A stretch of DNA of 64,000 nucleotides, taken from assembly GCA_028274465.1 (NCBI GenBank), contig CM051455.1, positions 45,215,129 to 45,279,128 of the forward strand, in the 5' to 3' direction. Origin of the DNA: Plantago ovata. Lineage: Eukaryota; Streptophyta; Magnoliopsida; Lamiales; Plantaginaceae. Made by a program: the position numbers and the translations under genes. Shown here piece by piece: positions 49,728 through 61,050 of this stretch (position 1 is its first letter; each line of letters opens with the position of its first letter). Under the pieces are notes generated by a model. The model made no database searches and was not told the origin of the DNA. It saw only the letters and a list, made by a program, of their open reading frames with translations.

Positions 49728-50088
49728 GACAACAAAGTAGTAGTACGGCGGAGGAAAGGGAGAGGAGGAGACAAACGGACAGTACACAGTAGGCTGTAGA
49801 AGCTAGAGAGCGAGAAAAAATCTCCTGAAATCTTAGGGGTTTTATTGTAATTTTCCATTTCTATTTTTATTTCCTCAAACCGCGACATGAATCGATGTAT
49901 TTGGTGCGGGTGTAAGTGCGACCGTGTGACACATGAACTATGAACTAAAATTTCGCCTTGCGCAGTAAATAATTGGCCGGATACTCCAAATCCACTCTGT
50001 TCATTTTATTTTTACCTTTTTTTTTACCTTTTTTCAACTTGATTTTTTTTTTTTTAAATGGCAAATTATTTATTAATCGAATTCCTTA
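49728..50088. other. Upstream region of the SHL-like gene
   Basis: This contains the probable 5' leader and promoter of the minus-strand SHL-like gene. An overlapping minus-strand frame to 49888 is chance. Confidence 0.45.
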
Positions 50089-50686
50089 GGTCTTCTCCAA
50101 CATTGATCCTAAAAGTGGAGCTCAACTGTGTCACATCAGCATTCCACTAACTTAATCTCCAACATGCTCTAACAGTTGATCCCCATTGATCCTCTATTTT
50201 TCATTTATTTTACTATTTTTTTTATTTCATCTTCTTTTTTTTCCATTAAGTTTTTTAATTAATTATTCATTTCATTTTAAAATATTATATGATACTTCGA
50301 AATGCCATAAATATTTAGACAAAATTATGTAATGTAATGGCTTATTTATAAATTTTATTTCATTATTTTTATTTATGTATTATTAAATATGGAAATAAAA
50401 TAATAAACATAAAAAGAAAAGAAGAAATAAAATAATAAACATAAAAAAGAAAGAAGACAAAAAAACATTAAAAAAAAAATTAAAAGATGATATATAATCA
50501 ACAGCAAGCTGGTAGTAGTAGTGTAAATTAATATCATCAACAACAATAACACAACAAGAAAAAGAAAGAAAAAAAAACAAAAAGAAAAAAATATAATATT
50601 ATATAGTTGAGCTTGGGCTCATCAGTTGAGCCCAAGCTCAACCATGTGGACAGATGCGTCCACATGCGTCTCCATTGAAGACGGCC
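50089..50686. mobile_element. Harbinger-like MITE, TTA duplication
   Basis: The left end GGTCTTCTCCAACATTG and the inverse of the right end (GGCCGTCTTCAATGGAG) are related but imperfect inverted repeats. TTA lies outside both (50086-50088, 50687-50689). A fold-back GTTGAGCTTGGGCTCATC / GTTGAGCCCAAGCTCAAC lies near 50607-50643. The interior is AT-rich and non-coding. Confidence 0.65.
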
Positions 50687-50715
50687 TTATAGAACCAACA
50701 TCTTAAACCTAAATA

Positions 50716-50817
50716 CAGATGAAATTCCCTAGATTAATCGAATCTTTTATATAACATAAATACGTTCAGATGAAATTCCCTAGATTAATCGAATCTTTTA
50801 TATAACATAAATACGTT
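50716..50817. repeat. Perfect 51-bp tandem duplication
   Basis: The unit begins CAGATGAAATTCCCTAGATT and ends CATAAATACGTT. The copies at 50716-50766 and 50767-50817 appear identical, so the duplication is recent or an assembly artefact. Confidence 0.9.
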
Positions 50818-51670
50818 TACATTTTTAAGCCACAAACTATTTATTTATTTCATAATTTCTATACCACCTCGAAGTCGACCAAGCTCCATTGTCGAAACTA
50901 ATGTCATTCTTTATACTCCAAAGCATCCACACCGATTCTTAATATAAAGCTAATCAATGATAGTTGAAATGAGCTAGGGTGAAGTTTAACCAAACTTAAG
51001 TGGTTATCTAATATATCCAAGAGATTACGTCCATGAACCAATGTCACCCCTCACTAATTGTGCATTCAAGAATTTTTAGTTTTTTGTTACAGTTTATAAT
51101 CAAATAAAGTATGTAAAGTAGTTTTCGCGTAAATACCCACACAACTTACGAGGAGTACGGATAGATGGAACCATCATTCCTCTAATTTGAACATTTTCCA
51201 TAATCGAGATTCGATCTTTAAACATCTTCCAAGAAAATGTTGCAGGTATCTTCCTTGTTGAAAACGTACAACATGTGATGATGTAATGCTGAATGGATAA
51301 TCTAAAAGTTTTCAATAGTAGTCCAAATTTAACATGTCACAGGATTGGGTGTCGACCCATATCTTTAAAACCTTCATTCTAAATATTGAAGTGAAAGACT
51401 GGAAGTTAAATATTTATTGAAAAAATAGGAAATTGGTGTGCACAAGTAGTGGAGTTTGCCCATACCATACTGCTTTCTTTTTTCTAAAAAGAAGACAAGA
51501 CAACTGAGAGAGAATTCAAAGCGAGTCAAAAATCAAACGAGGGCAATAAACTTGCCAAAAGGTCACGGCATGTCGTTTTCAACTTCTTTTTATTTAAGTA
51601 ATTAATTAAATGATTATTTTCCACCGAGCTAGTTTAGTTGCTCAGGTTACCACCACTACTACTAAGCAAG
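50818..51670. other. Intergenic region before the LINE
   Basis: AT-rich sequence with no recognised gene or repeat. Confidence 0.45.
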
Positions 51671-51688
51671 AAAGAGATCATGCACATG
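51671..51688 (+). repeat. Left target-site duplication of the LINE
   Basis: AAAGAGATCATGCACATG is repeated exactly at 55062-55079, directly after the LINE's A-rich tail. Confidence 0.92.
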
Positions 51689-54600
51689 TCAAAACAATAA
51701 TAACTTTATTAATTTACTCATGTCTTAGCCAATAAAGCCCCTAAGTGGCCACTGGCTGCCTTAAAAGATATAAAGGAGGAAATTGATAAAAGCAAAAAAC
51801 TTTATATGAAATAAATCTAAAATTCCAAGTAACCCCCAGCTTTATGGTCAATTAGAAACAATATTCGAAAATACTTAAACAAATTAAGATTACAAAAAAA
51901 TATTTACTGGACTCAAAGATCTAAAAATAACTGGATAAAAATGGGAGATGCTAACACAAAGTACTTTCATGCTTATGCAACTAACCAAAAAAGGAAGAAC
52001 TATATCCATGGAATTCAAGATGACAATAATAATTGGATTACTGATAGAGATTCCCTCTTACAAAACTTTGAAATGTTCTGTAAAAATCAAAGTGTTGGTC
52101 AGATTGTAGACTTAGAAAATTTTAAGCACTTACCTCTTCCTCAGATTGCTAATGATAATCAAGATGAGCTCTTAAAAGAAGTTACAGATGAGGAAATTTG
52201 GTTAGCAGTTAAAATATAGGACCTGACAAAGCACCAGGTCCTGATGGCCTTAATGCTTTTTTCTATCATCAAAATTGGGATCTAATTGGAAAGGAGGTTT
52301 CTCTACTAGTTAAAGATTTCTTTACCTCTGGTAAAATGAAAAATTGTGTTAATGAGACTCTAATCATCCTTATACCTAAAAGACCTAATCTCAAACTAGT
52401 CTCTCATTTTCGACCTATTAGTCTCTGCAATGTGGTGTATAAAATCATTTCTAAAATTCTAGTTAACAGAATTAGACCCTATCTTCAAAATCTTATTTCA
52501 CCCTATCAAAATGCCTTTGTTCCTGGCAGACAAATAAGTGACAATGTTCTTCTAGCACATGAACTCATCCACACCATGAATAGGAAAACTAAGTCTAAGC
52601 AATATTATATGGCTCTAAAATTGGATGTGGAAAAGGCATATGATAGATTAGAATGGAATTTCATAGAATTAGCTTTACAGAAGTTTAATTTCCCAAGTAA
52701 AATCATAGATTTAATTATGGAGTGTGTTAAGTCTGTCTCTTATCGAGTCCTAGCCAACAACATGACCTCAAGTAGATGGAATCCCTCTAGAGGAATCAGA
52801 CAAGGTGATCCTCTGTCACCTTATCTTTTTATTTTAGCACAAGAATTGTTTGTTCATTATATGCTTCATCAAGAAGAAATAGGAACATTTAAAGCTTTAA
52901 AATCAAGTACAACTGGGCCTAAAATACCAATTCTTTGTTTTGCTGATGATTGCATGATTTTTTGTAAATCAACAAAATCCTCTATAAGAGGGGTCCAAAA
53001 GTGTTTGAATGATTATGCTACTGCCTCAGGTCAAAAATTTGCTGGGTTAAATCTAGAGTTCTTTTTTCACCAAATACAACAATAAATAGAAAACAAAAAA
53101 TAATCCAGGATCTGGGAGTTGCCTCAAATAAAAGATTGGATAGGTACTTAGGACTACCTTTCCTCTTTGGAAAAAAGAAATCAGATTTATTTGACCATAT
53201 TGTTGATAGTGTAGTAGGTAAAATAGATAATTGGTACTCCAAGTACCTCTCTTATGCTGGAAGATCAACCCTAATTACTGCAGTAACTAATACTATATCT
53301 TCCTACTGTATGCAAATAGCTAAAATTCCTTCAACTTGTATTGACAAAATAAATACCTGTAATAAACAATTTCTTTGGAATGCAACTAAAGATTCAAACA
53401 AAAGAGCAAAGATAAATTGGCAAACAGTCTGTTTACCTAAATATCAAGGAGGTTTAGGGATCAGAAATTTGGAAGCTATGAATAAAGCTTTCCAACTAAA
53501 AACTAGCTTGGAAACTTTTTCAAAAAGAAGATTCACTCTGGCATCAAGTTCTTTAAAATAAATATTATTCTCACACTACTTTCCTAGAAGCTGAACCCAA
53601 AAACTCCCATAGCTGGCTATGGAAATCCCTTTTAAAATTAAGAAACACCCTCCAGGAAGGAATTTCAGGAGTCTAGGAGATGGAAACTCAATAAAATTCT
53701 GGACTGACATTTGGCTAGGTAACAAAAAATTACAAGATTATGTGCTAACCTTTAATAAAGAAGATTTAGTAAGTCACTATGTGGTAGATGGTAGTTGGAA
53801 CATAAATAAATTACTACAAGTCTTACTTGTTGATATAGTAGAAGAAATTCTGGCATGGCCAACTCCTCAGCCTCACCATTCAGATACCCCAGTATGGAAT
53901 AAACACAATTCGGGATCCTTTACTATCAAAAGTGCTTACAATCTCATTATGAAACAACAATTGCCATCCTTGCCTTGGAAGAGACTTTGGAGCCTGAACC
54001 TTTTTCCAAGGGTTAAATTCTTTATCTGGACAGCTCTCTATAATAGGTTACCAACTGCTTCTAGACTTTTTAAGCAAAACATTGTGAGTGATCCTACGTG
54101 TAGTTTGATAGAGCTGAAAAAACTATGGAACACCTCCTATTTGATTGTATATGTTTCCACAATCTAAGGATCAATGTAATACCAAACCATATAGAACAAT
54201 CTCTGCAAAGTATAGTCTTTCATGAAATGACAAACACTCCTACCCAAATTATCATTTTAAATCTATTCTGGATAATTTGGAATGCAAGGAATGCAAAAAT
54301 CTTTGCTAACAAAAACATTTACTTGCCTTTCTTAAATAATAAACTAATTAAATTTTCAAAAGATACTTTTAATGCATTTGTAAGTATGAAGCAGAACAGT
54401 ATTTCCCTAAAGATCCCTTGCAAATGGATTAAGCCTCATCATGGTCAGGTAAGTTTAAATACGGATGGCTCGTTTATCACCGAAAATGGAGGAGCAGGTA
54501 TTGGTTGCATAATAAGAGATAGTGATGGGAATCTGGTAAGAGCGCTATCTGCTTTCATAGGAAGAACTTCAAACAACACTGCAGAAGTATTAGCAATAAA

Positions 54601-55061
54601 AACGGGATTAATGATGTGTGAAGATCTTAACCTAAACAATATTGTTTTACAATCTGATTCACGTTATGCTATTGATTGTCTGAACAGGCACAGGGCAATG
54701 GCATGGCAACACAGGGCACTGGCCCGGGACATTGATCAGCTCAGGAGGAACAAACATGTGGAAGTCAATTTTCTCTTTCGGGAAGGAAACGGAGTAGCAG
54801 ATACACTGGCAAAAAATGGAACAAGAAAAGGAAGAACAAGCATGCAACTAACAAATTTTCTCGACTCTAATGTTAGCATTTCGGCTTGTAATAATCAAGA
54901 GTTTATCAACTCTTTGCTACCTACTATCTATCATCCGAACAATTGCCCCGTGTGACTTTAAATTTGCTTAAATTAGACTTAGAAGCAACGTACTTTAGAT
55001 CCATCTGTAATGGATCTCTGAATGTAAATTATTAAGTAATAAGTTTGTTTCCTTAAAAAAA
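51689..55061 (+). mobile_element. 5'-truncated L1-type LINE retrotransposon
   Basis: This 3.37-kb insertion carries, in order, a pre-reverse-transcriptase region, reverse transcriptase, a zf-RVT-like linker and an RNase H domain, then an untranslated tail ending in about ten A's. An exact duplication of up to 18 bases flanks it, as expected for target-primed reverse transcription. ORF1 and the endonuclease domain are missing, so the copy was truncated on insertion. The order RT, zf-RVT, RNase H is that of plant L1-type elements. Confidence 0.93.
51941..54955 (+). pseudogene. LINE ORF2 remnant: reverse transcriptase and RNase H, frameshifted
   Basis: Coding pieces lie in shifting frames. Piece one, 51941-52219, contains GDANTKYFHAYA. 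Piece two, 52216-53085, is the reverse transcriptase, with DKAPGPDGL, FRPISLCNVVYKI, RQGDPLSPYLF and the catalytic FADD at about 52939-52950. A third, about 53070-53561, holds RYLGLPF and GGLGIRNL. The fourth, 53619-54167, has the zf-RVT region (FPRVKFFIWTALYNRLPTAS). The last, 54125-54955, is RNase H with acidic residues in NTDGSF, TAEVLA and LQSDSR. Shifts fall near 52215, 53045, 53510 and 54100. The element cannot make a full ORF2 protein. The domains themselves are little eroded, so the insertion is not very old. Confidence 0.9.
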
Positions 55062-55079
55062 AAAGAGATCATGCACATG
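55062..55079 (+). repeat. Right target-site duplication of the LINE
   Basis: This exact copy of 51671-51688 follows the A-rich tail. Confidence 0.92.
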
Positions 55080-55473
55080 AAATGAAAATCATGGTCCCAA
55101 ATCAATCCTATAATTCCTCATGTATTCATTATATATGAGAACTGAGAAAACATAAAAATCAAAAATAGAGTATTATCTACGTTTCACGACACTTTACTAC
55201 CAACACAGACTTTTATAAGAAAATTGAAAAAATAAAAGAAATATTACTTTTTTAAGTGAGACACTTGATCAATTCATGGTATCGTCACGCGTCTATTGCT
55301 CCCCATGAACCCATGTCTATATATAGCAAAGTTTTTTTTAAAGCAGTTAAAGAGTTATTTATTACATACCAGAAATACGTTGAATGAGTATCAGAAACTA
55401 CTACTCCAAACAAAAAGGAGCAGATTGCTAAGCCAAACGGGACAAAGGTCCCAAACAAAAAGCAAACAACTAA
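55080..55473. other. Intergenic region between the LINE and a MITE
   Basis: No gene seen; the overlapping open frames run into the neighbouring MITE and are chance. Confidence 0.45.
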
Positions 55474-55609
55474 GACCATCTCCAGCAGGGGCTGGAGATG
55501 GTCTGACCAGCTGATGGCCAGACTGGCCATCAGCTCCAGCAGGAGCTGATTGGCCAGTCTGGCCATATTTTCCCAGACTGGTCTGGGCTTGCCCAGACCA
55601 GTCTGGGCG
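55474..55609. repeat. Array of consecutive short hairpins
   Basis: Six fold-backs follow one another. GACCATCTCCAGC has its complement after AGGG (55474-55503). AGCTGATGGCCAG is paired around one A. AGCTCC pairs with GGAGCT around AGCA, and TGGCCAG with CTGGCCA. Last, CCCAGAC pairs with GTCTGGG twice, around TG and then CA. All arms match perfectly. Confidence 0.85.
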
Positions 55610-56277
55610 CCATTTATCTTTGTTTTTTAATTTTTTTTTCTTTTCTTTCTTCTTTGTATCTCATTTCCTTTTTCTTTTGACTTTCCTTTTTCTTTTTTTT
55701 TTTTTCTTTCCTTCTTCTTTCCTTTAATTTCATTCTTCATTATTCTTATGTTTATTTATTTATTTATTTTTTTGGAGTTTACTTTGCTTTAATTAAACAA
55801 GTAAATAGTAGCAACTTTACTAATAATTATAATAAAATAAAACTTGAAAAAGAAAGAAATACACAATACAACTTATAAAAAAAATACAAACACAATTTAG
55901 CTATTTTCATGTAGTAGGCTATTTAATTTATGTCTCCGTAGAATTTAAAATATCGTTATTTTATTTTTCAAGTAGTGTAACATTATTATTAAGTATTGTA
56001 TTTTTTTTTCAATTATTATTGTAATTTTTATTATTATTTTCTAATTATTAAAAATGAAATGGGTAAAATAATGATGAGTTTATAAAAGAAATGAGAAAAT
56101 GTATAAAGTGGTTTAAAAGAAAGGAGAAAGAAAAAGAAAATTGGGTTTGGTAGTTTTATTGTTGGAGATGAAGAGAGTTTGAGTGGGTTTGAGAGAATAA
56201 AAAGATTAAAATGTTAGTGGAATGCTGACGTGGCAGGAGAGAGAGGGTTTGAGAGGGTATGAGTGTTGGAGATGGTC
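55474..56277. mobile_element. PIF/Harbinger-like MITE with TAA duplication
   Basis: GACCATCTCCAGCA at the left and TGTTGGAGATGGTC at the right are near-perfect inverted repeats, with TAA outside both (55471-55473, 56278-56280). The 804-bp interior is AT-rich with no coding capacity. A dense cluster of short hairpins occupies the left 135 bases. Confidence 0.88.
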
Positions 56278-57022
56278 TAAGGAGACATGTTATTATTTAC
56301 ACTATTGATCCTATAAATATTGAAAAGTTTATCCTTCTACTACTTTTTATGTTATTTTATATTAAAAATTACTATATTATGCTAAATTAATTACATTACG
56401 ATCCCAGTGAAAATTACTCCCAAATTCGCCACTAGTTGAAGGAATTAAAAATAGATATATAATTAATAACATATAGTAGAATTACAATATTTAAATTTAA
56501 ATGTAAAATTAATAAAAAGAGTAGTGGTTTGTTAAAGTTGTAAATATGAGTGTGATAATGGTACTAGTTAAGTGAAGCAGGTGTTCCATATGTAAAAAAT
56601 AGAAATGAGAAACTTCCATTTGAACTACTACTATGGAAAGTAAAAAATATTAATACGAAGAAAATATGATTTTAGAAATATTTAAATATGTGATAATAAG
56701 ATACTCCCTCCATTCCTCCACAAGTTTCCTACTTTTATTGTAGGCACAATATATAATGAAAAGGGAGGTAAGTGTGATATTATTTGAGTAAAAAGTGGAA
56801 AAAAAGTATCGTTAATGGGGTATTGTTTTAAAAAAGAATGTGAAAAATGTGGTATGTGGTATTATTGTAGTAAAGATTAAATAAAAAATCGTGAGTGTGT
56901 TGGTAAAATTGTAAATACTGTATAGTTGTATGTTGAGGGTAATAATATAATAAAGACACTTGTACGGTTATAACTTGTACAAGAAAGTTAATTTTGTAGT
57001 GATGGGATCAACTGGAAGTGAA
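56278..57022. other. Intergenic region with one Stowaway-like end
   Basis: CTCCCTCCATTCCTCC near 56704, preceded by TA, resembles a Stowaway terminus. The opposite end is not recognisable; a weakly related inverse near 56970-57000 suggests a decayed copy. No gene was seen. Confidence 0.4.
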
Positions 57023-57034
57023 TTTAACTTAACT

Positions 57035-57219
57035 AAATATTTTTTTTTTAAACGGCAAATATTACAACTACCCATACACTAATGTTATACAAACTTCTTA
57101 AACCGCCTTATTTCTCTACACTCAAACTAATCTTATAACTCCGCCACCGTCGGGGTTCGAACCCTGCACCTCTGATTCACTAACTCAACTCCTTACCGCT
57201 GCATCACCTTATGACTCCC
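57035..57219 (-). mobile_element. tRNA-derived SINE with 12-bp target-site duplication
   Basis: Read on the minus strand it begins TCATAAGGTGATGCAGCGG, has an A-box-like AGCGGTAAGG and a B box GGTTCGAACCCC, and ends in an A-rich tail. TTTAACTTAACT flanks it exactly at 57023-57034 and 57220-57231. The same 5' start as the SINE at 45295 puts both in one family, though their bodies have diverged. Confidence 0.88.
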
Positions 57220-57534
57220 TTTAACTTAACTGAATTGATTAATATAAAATAAGTAAATTAAATTGAATTGATTGTAATATAAAACAATTAAATTAATTTA
57301 AAATCCTAATTTAAAATGAATTGAAAGTATTGATTTCTCTAACAAAGATAATAGTACTCACTACTCATCACCTTCTATAGTTGTTGACCGTTACTTGACA
57401 CGAGATTATTAAAGTAATATAATATGCATGTTGATTCAATCAATTGATTGACCTACCAATCAATTTTAATCCGTTGATCTTGCTTATCCAATTTTAATCT
57501 GGTGCGTACATGTGTCATTAGTTAATTAAAAGAT

Positions 57535-57700
57535 GTAGGGTTCGAATCCTGTTAGCGTGATTTTTCTCCATTATTTTATTATTATTTTTATTGAAGGTGT
57601 TTGGTTCGAATCTTGTTGGCGTGATTTTTCTCTATTATTTGTATCATTATTTTAGTTGAAGGTGTTGGGTTCGAATCTTATTGACGTAATTTTTTTCTTT
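57535..57700 (+). repeat. Three tandem ~64-bp units containing a B-box-like motif
   Basis: GGTTCGAATC occurs at 57539, 57603 and 57668. Each copy is followed by (T/C)TGTTGGCGTGATTTTTCTC or a variant and a stretch of ATTATTTT. The motif equals a pol III B box, so the array may derive from a SINE or tRNA-like fragment. Confidence 0.8.
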
Positions 57701-58600
57701 TTTATTTATTCTCTTCTTAATTTTTTATTTTTTAACATAAAGTTGTATGACGTATTATACTTAATTTTAAAATATAACCATGATATGTTCTTATAAAAAA
57801 AAAAAGACATACTTCCTCCGTCCAATAATAAATGTAACACTTGATTTTGTGACTTTTTCGATGATCATTTTGACCTTAAATTATTCTTAAATCATACGAT
57901 AAAAATAACTAAAAACATCATATTATGAAACTAGAATGTTTATATGAAGTACTTGACAATATATTCAAAAAAATACCAATTAACATGCGAAAAAGATGCA
58001 TTGCAGATTTTGAAGTTGAATGTTTCCAAAAATTAGAGATGTATTTGATGGTTCTTAACTCATCGGAAGAATACTTTTTGTATGTCTAATATAGTTCAAT
58101 TCAAAACTATTAATTGCATAACTACAAAAACTATATACATTTATAGCACACCATTTATATTAAGTTTAATTACTCAATTAGTTATTTTTTATTACGTTTG
58201 AAGTCATTATGTAAAATTATATATTCACTCCATTATTTTAATATATTATTTAATAAAATAATAATGTTTTACAAGATTACGCTTCACACGTAGCGTGTGG
58301 CACGGTTCCTTGTAACATTATACATCGTAACATTATATGGGCTCAATCTCCAAATTTAGTGGGCTGAACGCTATCGCGGAGTAGCTAGCAATCCGCTTCT
58401 ACAGATGTTACGTTTTATTGGGTTGGTCCGGACTCCTCCAAAGACATTGAATTGCAATTGACCAGAGCCCAAAACATAAGATGCCTTAGATTATGAGGCA
58501 GAGGGATAATTAGTGCCAGCAATGTTTGTTAATGAAGCAAGCAGACTTTTTAATGAACTACTCAACTTTAGGCTAGCTTAGTTTATACTTCTATGAAACT
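57701..58600. other. Intergenic region with another MITE-like end
   Basis: CTTCCTCCGTCCAATAATAA near 57812 looks like a decayed Stowaway terminus without a visible partner. No gene was seen. Confidence 0.4.
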
Positions 58601-58955
58601 ATGTTTGGTTCTATTTTAAGGGAGGAAGTTTTACCGTAGCATTTAAAGTATTTTTCCATTTATTTTCATTCCCCACTCTCTATCTCTAGCCTATAAATTT
58701 AATAAAATCTATCCCCTTCATTTTTTACACTCATTCTCCATATCAATATCATCTATACCATCCATTATCCTCAATTCCGTTTCTAATACCAAACAAAAAA
58801 CATTATCTTTTACTCATCATTATTATCCTACTCTATACAACTATTTTTCCTTAAAATTCAACCAAACACAATTTTTTTCTTCTCCTCTAAAATGAATCCC
58901 TATTTATGTTTTAGAGCTTGAGCTCTAAATGCTTGCTAAAAATAGAGCCAAACAG
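58601..58955. mobile_element. Probable small inverted-repeat element (MITE)
   Basis: GTTTGGTTCTATTTTA at the left is matched inversely by AAAATAGAGCCAAAC at the right. The ~355-bp interior is AT-rich and non-coding. No clear target duplication was found, so the superfamily is unassigned. Confidence 0.5.
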
Positions 58956-58979
58956 CCTCTAACTGTCTAGAAAGCAATA

Positions 58980-59250
58980 ATTATTGGAGAAATACGAAAT
59001 TTAATCATTTATATTAATTTTTTAATAATTCCTTGCATGGACAATATCAACCTCTTGGAAAGGTCATTCGAGGAAATTTAGTATGGACGGAGTTTAATTT
59101 ATTGCTTATGAGGGGATGGCCATTTGAGTGCAAATGTTGTGGGGCGGAGTTTGATTTATTGCTTATGAGGAGATTCGAATTCAGGTGGACGTGAGAATTT
59201 TTTTTTTATACTATATTAGAAATTCAACTCTTTTAAAAACTCAAAAATTA
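58980..59250 (-). repeat. Dispersed retroelement-derived repeat, degraded copy 2
   Basis: This shares ordered blocks with the repeats at 15775 and 59820, including ATTTAATCATTTATATTAAT, TCAACCTCTTGGAAAGG and GGGGCGGAGTTTGAT. The block GAGTTTGATTTATTGCTTATGAGG is duplicated inside it. Confidence 0.5.
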
Positions 59251-59819
59251 TTGAAAATGCGCTATTTCCTCATAGAAATCATGAATTTGTCAAGTATGCT
59301 ATGCTTTTTTTTCATTGATTTCTTCTACTAGCCGACTGAATAGTCATCCTAAGGGACCATTTGATAAATCTAATTAATGTGTTTGGTTATGAAAGAGCTC
59401 AACTACCATGACACAAGCCCTCTTTTCAATAGTAATTATTATAATATAATAGCAAGGATGATTAAGCCATTTTTCAGTTGAAGTACACCGACAATTTGAT
59501 AGTTATGTTTCTTTTTTATTTATATAATCATGTATATACGAAGTACTACCTTTTATTTTTTATGTTTTTTCAATTTTTATATAAAAAATAATTTGTCTAA
59601 CACCACATGAACGAGTTTTGAATAGTGCAGTCCAACTTGAGTAAGAGTTTGAGCATTATTAGTGTAAAATTAGGAGTTGGTCCGACCAGTAGTCTTAAGG
59701 TTGAATTGATTTAACTTAGAAAACATGGCGAGTTTTACTTTTAGTAGCATTAGTGATATAAAATTTGGAATTTATTGTATGCATCATGAATTCCAATAAT
59801 TTCAATTCTCCTATAAGTT

Positions 59820-60070
59820 TAAACTATTGGGAAGAAACGAAATCTAATCATTTATATTGATTCTATCCCGCACTCGTGACCGATTTCAACCTCTTTGGGA
59901 AGGCCAATCGAGTGGAAATTTAATATGGGGCGGAGTTTATCTCCAAGGAGATTTGAACCATGGTAGGCGTGAGCCAGATGGCTATGATACCATGATAAAA
60001 TTCCAACTCTCCCAAAAATTTAAGATATTGGAGAGAAACAAAATCTAGTCATTTATATTAATTCTGCAAC
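59820..60070 (-). repeat. Dispersed retroelement-derived repeat, copy 3
   Basis: This is an inverse copy of the blocks at 15775-16015: CACTCGTGACCGATTTCAAC, TTTAATATGGGGCGGAGTTT, GGCTATGATACCATGA and CAACTCTCCCAAAAATTTAA. The minus strand reads TGGTATCATAGCC, close to a primer-binding-like sequence. Copies 2 and 3 lie in the same orientation within 1.1 kb. Confidence 0.6.
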
Positions 60071-61050
60071 ACATCATATTTTTTTAAAAAAAAATTGGTC
60101 GCTTTCGATTATTTTTAATTATAAATTAAAGCTTGTGGAAATCATTATTATATTGAAGCCTGTGGAGTAGTATGTCACAAATCATATCTATTTGGCTTTT
60201 CAAATAGCAAGATAATAGTGACCTTTCAGCCAAAGAATTTAGCAAGAAAATGTTGTACTGTACATATGACTAGAGATAGGGTATGTAATGTAGCACAATC
60301 ACCGTCAGATCTTGCAATTTATGCTTCCTATAGTTTATATTCCCTCTAGAAACACTGTAAGCAATTAATTCTCACAAGAAAGAGACACGAAAATGAAACT
60401 TGCGATATAGGCAAATATGAAAATTTGAAAAACTCATGCACATTGGAAAGACATACATACCCCTTGGCCCTTATATATCCAGGAGTAGTTTTTATGGGTT
60501 TATATATGTCAAAGATTAGATACATCAAATTCAAACATAAACACCCATAATCAAATCAATTTTGTCAAAGATTATATGTCCAATGCGAAGTTGCCAGCTA
60601 AAGTCAGCTGATATGAAACGCTAAAGGAAAACAAATGCTACTGGATGGATGTCACTCATGGACACTTGTGATGACTGAATTCTAGCAAATACATAACTTG
60701 TACATATTAAATTTTCGGGTTGATAATAAGGAATGTAAACTTCTATGAAATAATCAAACACAAATAACATATATTGGAACCTGCTAAAATATATGGAGCT
60801 TTATTTTTCTCCTTTTCTTTTTTCTTTATATGTAGTTCGTTTTTTCAATACTACAATGGCCTTAAAATTTCGAAAATTCACGAGCTTTTACCTCGGGTAC
60901 ATATTGTCCATACATAATGAAAGTCAAGGGTGGGGCATTCCGGGCCAAATTAACAATACATGGAATCTACTAGCCGCCAGAGAGGGTTAATTTCATCCCT
61001 AAATGTACTCTAACTTTGTTGGCCCCTTTAGACAACAAGTAAATACTAGA
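60071..61050. other. Intergenic region, no gene seen
   Basis: AT-rich sequence. Short frames at 60346-60534 and 60793-60990 show no recognisable domain. Confidence 0.45.
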
